This document shows positions 5,969 through 8,805 of a DNA stretch of 8,805 nt, piece after piece. Position numbers and translations under genes: made by a program. The notes under the pieces were generated by a model that searched no databases, was not told the origin of the DNA, and saw only the letters and a list, made by a program, of their open reading frames with translations. Location of the stretch: positions 1 to 8,805 of the forward strand of contig JAUXGQ010000037.1 of the NCBI GenBank assembly GCA_030621975.1. The letters are read 5' to 3'. The DNA is from Gammaproteobacteria bacterium. GTDB lineage: Bacteria; Pseudomonadota; Gammaproteobacteria; Chromatiales; Chromatiaceae. Numbering within the stretch: the first letter of the stretch is position 1; each line of letters starts with the position of its first letter.

Positions 5969-7885
5969 ATGACAGTCGAAACCCACAAGGATACTATGGA
6001 ATTTCAGGCGGAGGTCAGCGAGGTACTTAACCTGGTCATAAGGTCGCTGTACAGCAATAAAGAGATCTTTCTCCGGGAACTGATATCCAACGCATCGGAC
6101 GCTGCCGAAAAATTGCGCTTTGAGGCGCTCACCGACGAAGCGCTTTATGAGGATGATCCCAATCTCCGCATACGCATCGAGATCGACAAGGAGAAAGGCA
6201 CAATCACCGTATCCGACAACGGTATTGGTATGAGCCGACAGGAGGTTACCGAGAATATAGGCACCATTGCCAGTTCCGGCACACGCAGATTTCTGGAATC
6301 GCTAAGTGGCGACCAGACCAAGGACAGCCAACTGATCGGCCAGTTCGGCGTGGGTTTCTATTCGGCGTATATAGTGGCCGACAAGGTTACGCTGCTCACC
6401 CGCCGCGCGGGTCTGGGTCCGGAACATGGGGTGCGCTGGCAATCCGGCGGCGAAGGCACCTACTCCATCGAAACCGTTGAGAAGGCCGGCCGGGGGACGG
6501 ACATCATAGTGCACCTGCGGGAGGACGAACGTGAATTTCTAGACGGATTCCGGCTGCGCGGCATTATCGGCAAGTTTTCCGATCATATCTCGCTGCCCAT
6601 CGAAATGCTGAAGCAAACCTACGGCGAAGAGGAAAAGGAGGAGGAGAAGGAACAGGAGCCGGAGTTCGAGCAGGTCAACAAGGGTACGGCGCTTTGGATG
6701 CGTAACAAGTCGGAAATCTCTGAAGAGGAGTACAACGACTTCTTCAAGCATGTCTCCCACGATTTCGAGAATCCCCTGACCTACGTCCATAATCACGTGG
6801 AAGGGACAAACGAATACACCTCCCTGTTGTACATTCCGCAGCGCGCTCCCTTCGACCTCTGGGACAGGGATCAGAAACACGGAATCAAACTGCACGTGCG
6901 GCGGGTATTCATCATGGATGAAGCGGATAAGCTCATGCCCCACTATCTGCGTTTCGTAAAGGGCGTGGTCGATTCCGATGATCTGCCGTTGAACGTGTCT
7001 CGGGAGATCCTGCAGCACAATCGCAAGATCGATGCGATCCGAAGCGCCAACGTAAAGCGTATTCTTGGCCTGCTGGAGAAAATGGCGCAGGATGACCAGG
7101 AAAAATACGCCGGGTTCTGGACGGAATTCGGGAACGTGTTGAAAGAGGGAACAGCAGAGGATTTCGCGAATCGGGAACGGATTGCGGCCCTGTTGCGTTT
7201 CAATACCACAGAGTCTGACGGCGATCGGCAAAACGTGTCGCTGGACGACTATGTGGAACGTATGCAGGAAGGTCAAGAAAAAATCTACTACATCACGGCC
7301 GAAAGCCCGTCGGCTGCGCGCAACAGCCCCCATTTAGAGATCTTCCGAAAGAAGGGCGTAGAGGTTCTGCTGCTGTCAGACCGGGTGGATGAATGGCTGG
7401 TACCCCATCTTACGGAGTACAAGGAAAAGCCACTCCAGTCGGTGGCCAAGGGTGATCTTGACCTCGGTGATCTGGAGGATAAGGCGGCGCAGGATGAGCG
7501 CGAAAAGGAAGCTACTGAGCACAAAGAGGTGGTGGACAAGATCAAGGACGCGCTGGGCGAAAGCGTAAAAGAAGTGCGTCTAAGCCACCGCCTGACGGAA
7601 TCGCCGGCCTGCCTGGTCGTTGACGAGCACGATATGAGCGCCAACCTGGCGCGGATGCTGAAAACCGTGGGACAGAGTGCACCGGCCGCGCCCCCCATCA
7701 TGGAGATCAACGCGGGACATCCCCTGGTCGGACGCCTCGAGTCGGAGACCGACGAGCAACGTTTCTCGGATCTCGCCAAGCTGCTGTTCGATCAGGCGCT
7801 GCTCGCGGAGGGTGGCCAATTGGATGATCCCGCGGCTTTCGTGCATCGCTTGAATCATCTGATGTTGAGCATGGCGGAGAAATAA
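5969..7885 (+). CDS. htpG: Hsp90-family molecular chaperone HtpG
   Basis: Cytosolic ATP-dependent homodimeric chaperone of 638 aa, against about 624 in E. coli. The N-terminal GHKL ATPase domain (about 1-215) has LRELISNASDA with the catalytic Glu37 and Mg2+-coordinating Asn41; DNGIGM with Asp83 contacting adenine; the lid segment IGTIASSGT (97-105); and GQFGVGFYSAY (124-134). A short, very acidic/basic linker occupies about 219-235. The middle domain (about 236-500) carries LPLNVSREILQHN with Arg345, the residue that contacts the ATP gamma-phosphate. The C-terminal dimerisation domain runs from about 530 and includes MSANLARMLK. No truncation or missing catalytic residue is seen. The ATG has GGAGG upstream, and a sigma32-like promoter precedes it. 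adk follows 114 bp downstream, the same order as in enterobacteria. Confidence 0.98.
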   Translation: MTVETHKDTMEFQAEVSEVLNLVIRSLYSNKEIFLRELISNASDAAEKLRFEALTDEALYEDDPNLRIRIEIDKEKGTITVSDNGIGMSRQEVTENIGTIASSGTRRFLESLSGDQTKDSQLIGQFGVGFYSAYIVADKVTLLTRRAGLGPEHGVRWQSGGEGTYSIETVEKAGRGTDIIVHLREDEREFLDGFRLRGIIGKFSDHISLPIEMLKQTYGEEEKEEEKEQEPEFEQVNKGTALWMRNKSEISEEEYNDFFKHVSHDFENPLTYVHNHVEGTNEYTSLLYIPQRAPFDLWDRDQKHGIKLHVRRVFIMDEADKLMPHYLRFVKGVVDSDDLPLNVSREILQHNRKIDAIRSANVKRILGLLEKMAQDDQEKYAGFWTEFGNVLKEGTAEDFANRERIAALLRFNTTESDGDRQNVSLDDYVERMQEGQEKIYYITAESPSAARNSPHLEIFRKKGVEVLLLSDRVDEWLVPHLTEYKEKPLQSVAKGDLDLGDLEDKAAQDEREKEATEHKEVVDKIKDALGESVKEVRLSHRLTESPACLVVDEHDMSANLARMLKTVGQSAPAAPPIMEINAGHPLVGRLESETDEQRFSDLAKLLFDQALLAEGGQLDDPAAFVHRLNHLMLSMAEK

Positions 7886-7999
7886 TCTTAGGCCTGACCA
7901 TAAGAGCCGTGAATTCGCCCATTGATAGGGTCGAATGGAGGTTTCCCCTGGGTTGTGGCAAACTTCGGCAACATTCAATTGGACCGAGGAGTTTGCAAC
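7886..7999 (+). other. htpG-adk intergenic region
   Basis: It is 114 bp long. Apart from the adk ribosome binding site I see no strong stem followed by a T-tract and no clear sigma70 promoter. No small gene is supported here. Confidence 0.4.
7986..7991 (+). promoter_or_regulatory. Ribosome binding site deciding the adk start
   Basis: GAGGAG, 8 nt before ATG 8000. It selects this start over a possible 26-residue extension from TTG at 7922, which has no such signal and no family counterpart. Confidence 0.75.
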
Positions 8000-8653
8000 A
8001 TGCGCGTTATTCTGCTGGGCGGACCGGGTGCTGGTAAGGGTACTCAGGCAAATTATATTAAGGAGCGTTACGGCATCCCTCAGATCTCCACCGGAGATAT
8101 GCTGAGAGCGGCGGTGAAAGAAGGTACTCCGCTCGGTATCGAGGCCAAGAAGGTCATGGACGCGGGAGGGTTGGTTTCCGATCAGATTATCCTGGGGCTG
8201 GTGAAAGAGCGCATTGCGCAGGATGACTGCGCGGGTGGTTTTCTGTTGGACGGGTTTCCGCGCACCATGGCGCAGGCCGAGTCGTTGAAAACACAGGGTG
8301 TCAGCATCGATGCCGTGGTTGAAATCGATGTGGATGACGAAGAGATTATCAAGCGCATGAGTGGCCGCAGGGTCCACCTGGCATCTGGCCGCACCTACCA
8401 CCTGGTGTTCAATCCCCCTAAGGTTGAGGGAAAGGATGACGTAACCGGCGAAGATCTGATTCAGCGGGGTGACGATCAGGAGGAAACCGTACGCAAGCGC
8501 CTGACGGTGTATCACGAGCAGACGGCGCCGCTGATCAAGTATTATTCCGGTTGGGCGGAACAAGGGGGGGCGAATGCTCCGAAGTACCACGAAATCAATG
8601 GCGTGGGCAGCGTCGACTCCATCCGCGACGCCATTTTCACCGCGCTTGGCTGA
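8000..8653 (+). CDS. adk: Adenylate kinase (long form, zinc-free LID)
   Basis: Cytoplasmic enzyme catalysing ATP + AMP = 2 ADP, essential for adenylate balance. It is 217 aa, against 214 in E. coli. The P-loop GGPGAGKGT spans residues 7-15. The AMP-binding region includes STGDMLR with Arg36 and DGFPRT with Arg88. The LID domain (about 122-159) has GRRVHLASGRTYH and FNPPK, and ends in RGDD. It lacks the four zinc-binding cysteines of the Gram-positive type, so it is the Gram-negative hydrogen-bonded LID. Arg167 lies in the helix following the LID. ATG 8000 puts the P-loop at its usual N-terminal place. The 114-bp gap after htpG has no evident strong terminator, so both read-through from htpG and an own promoter are possible. 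Confidence 0.98.
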   Translation: MRVILLGGPGAGKGTQANYIKERYGIPQISTGDMLRAAVKEGTPLGIEAKKVMDAGGLVSDQIILGLVKERIAQDDCAGGFLLDGFPRTMAQAESLKTQGVSIDAVVEIDVDDEEIIKRMSGRRVHLASGRTYHLVFNPPKVEGKDDVTGEDLIQRGDDQEETVRKRLTVYHEQTAPLIKYYSGWAEQGGANAPKYHEINGVGSVDSIRDAIFTALG

Positions 8654-8774
8654 AATCTCGGGCCAGCATGCATGCAAGTTAAGAAAGCAGCCTGGAAAGT
8701 CGTGGTTAACCGGGAGACCCTATTATTACTTTCTGATAGAATTACAGGTTATCCAATCCTACAGAGGAACGATC

Positions 8775-8805
8775 GTGGCTGTCGTAGAACTCACAAAACA
8801 GAACT
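8775..8805 (+). CDS. Probable thioredoxin-family protein, 3' partial (first 10 residues)
   Basis: A GTG start with AGAGG 6 nt upstream opens a frame that reads MAVVELTKQN and runs off the window end. This N-terminus resembles thioredoxins beginning M-A-x-V-E-L-T-K-x-N-F, in which the first strand precedes the WCGPC active site. The active site lies outside the window, so the call rests on ten residues and a good ribosome binding site. The 121-bp gap after adk is AT-rich around 8720-8750 and could hold its promoter, but no clear -35/-10 pair stands out. Confidence 0.5.
   Translation, partial: MAVVELTKQN

Noticed and set aside
7922..7999. 26-residue N-terminal extension of adenylate kinase from TTG 7922
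   Set aside because: ATG 8000 has GAGGAG at ideal spacing, and adenylate kinases start directly at the strand before the P-loop.
7580..8677. Open frame of 365 codons on the - strand across the htpG end and adk
   Set aside because: It overlaps two certain genes on the other strand, shows no family motifs and spans their intergenic gap without a ribosome binding site I can recognise.
8654..8774. Intrinsic terminator or clear promoter between adk and the thioredoxin-like gene
   Set aside because: No GC-rich stem with a following T-run was found, and the AT-rich hexamers around 8719-8740 lack a -35 partner at proper spacing.

Overview
The window looks like ordinary chromosome from a Gammaproteobacterium of moderately high GC. 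Three things suggest this: htpG is followed directly by adk, an order shared with enterobacteria; adenylate kinase has the zinc-free Gram-negative LID; and a sigma32-like promoter lies ahead of htpG. The short dispersed repeats between genes recall environmental Gammaproteobacteria (sulfur oxidisers, Chromatiales-like), but the sequence does not fix the genus.

Layout. Positions 1-2405 (+) hold a FixL/FixJ-type two-component pair: a membrane-anchored PAS-PAS histidine kinase cut off by the window start, overlapping by 4 nt a response regulator with a LuxR-type HTH. Positions 2406-2568 are a convergent gap with a perfect 17-bp inverted repeat. Positions 2569-3981 (-) encode a dihydrolipoyl-dehydrogenase-like flavoprotein starting at GTG. 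Positions 3982-4145 hold two short-repeat families. Positions 4146-5780 (-) encode alpha-phosphoglucomutase. Positions 5781-5968 are a divergent regulatory gap with the sigma32-like promoter and a structured htpG leader. Positions 5969-7885 (+) are htpG, 8000-8653 (+) are adk, and a probable thioredoxin gene starts at 8775 and runs off the end.

How the genes relate. The kinase and regulator clearly form one signalling unit, but no target operon is visible. The Lpd-like enzyme and phosphoglucomutase share a strand, yet the 164-bp repeat-filled gap between them argues against a tight operon. htpG and adk may be partly co-transcribed because no strong terminator separates them. I found no CRISPR array, phage, transposase, rRNA or intact tRNA, and no convincing new multi-gene system. 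The points most worth a second look are the repeats around the Lpd-like gene, that enzyme's atypical disulfide motif, the missing FixL haem ligand in the kinase, and the tRNA-like, hairpin-bearing htpG leader.
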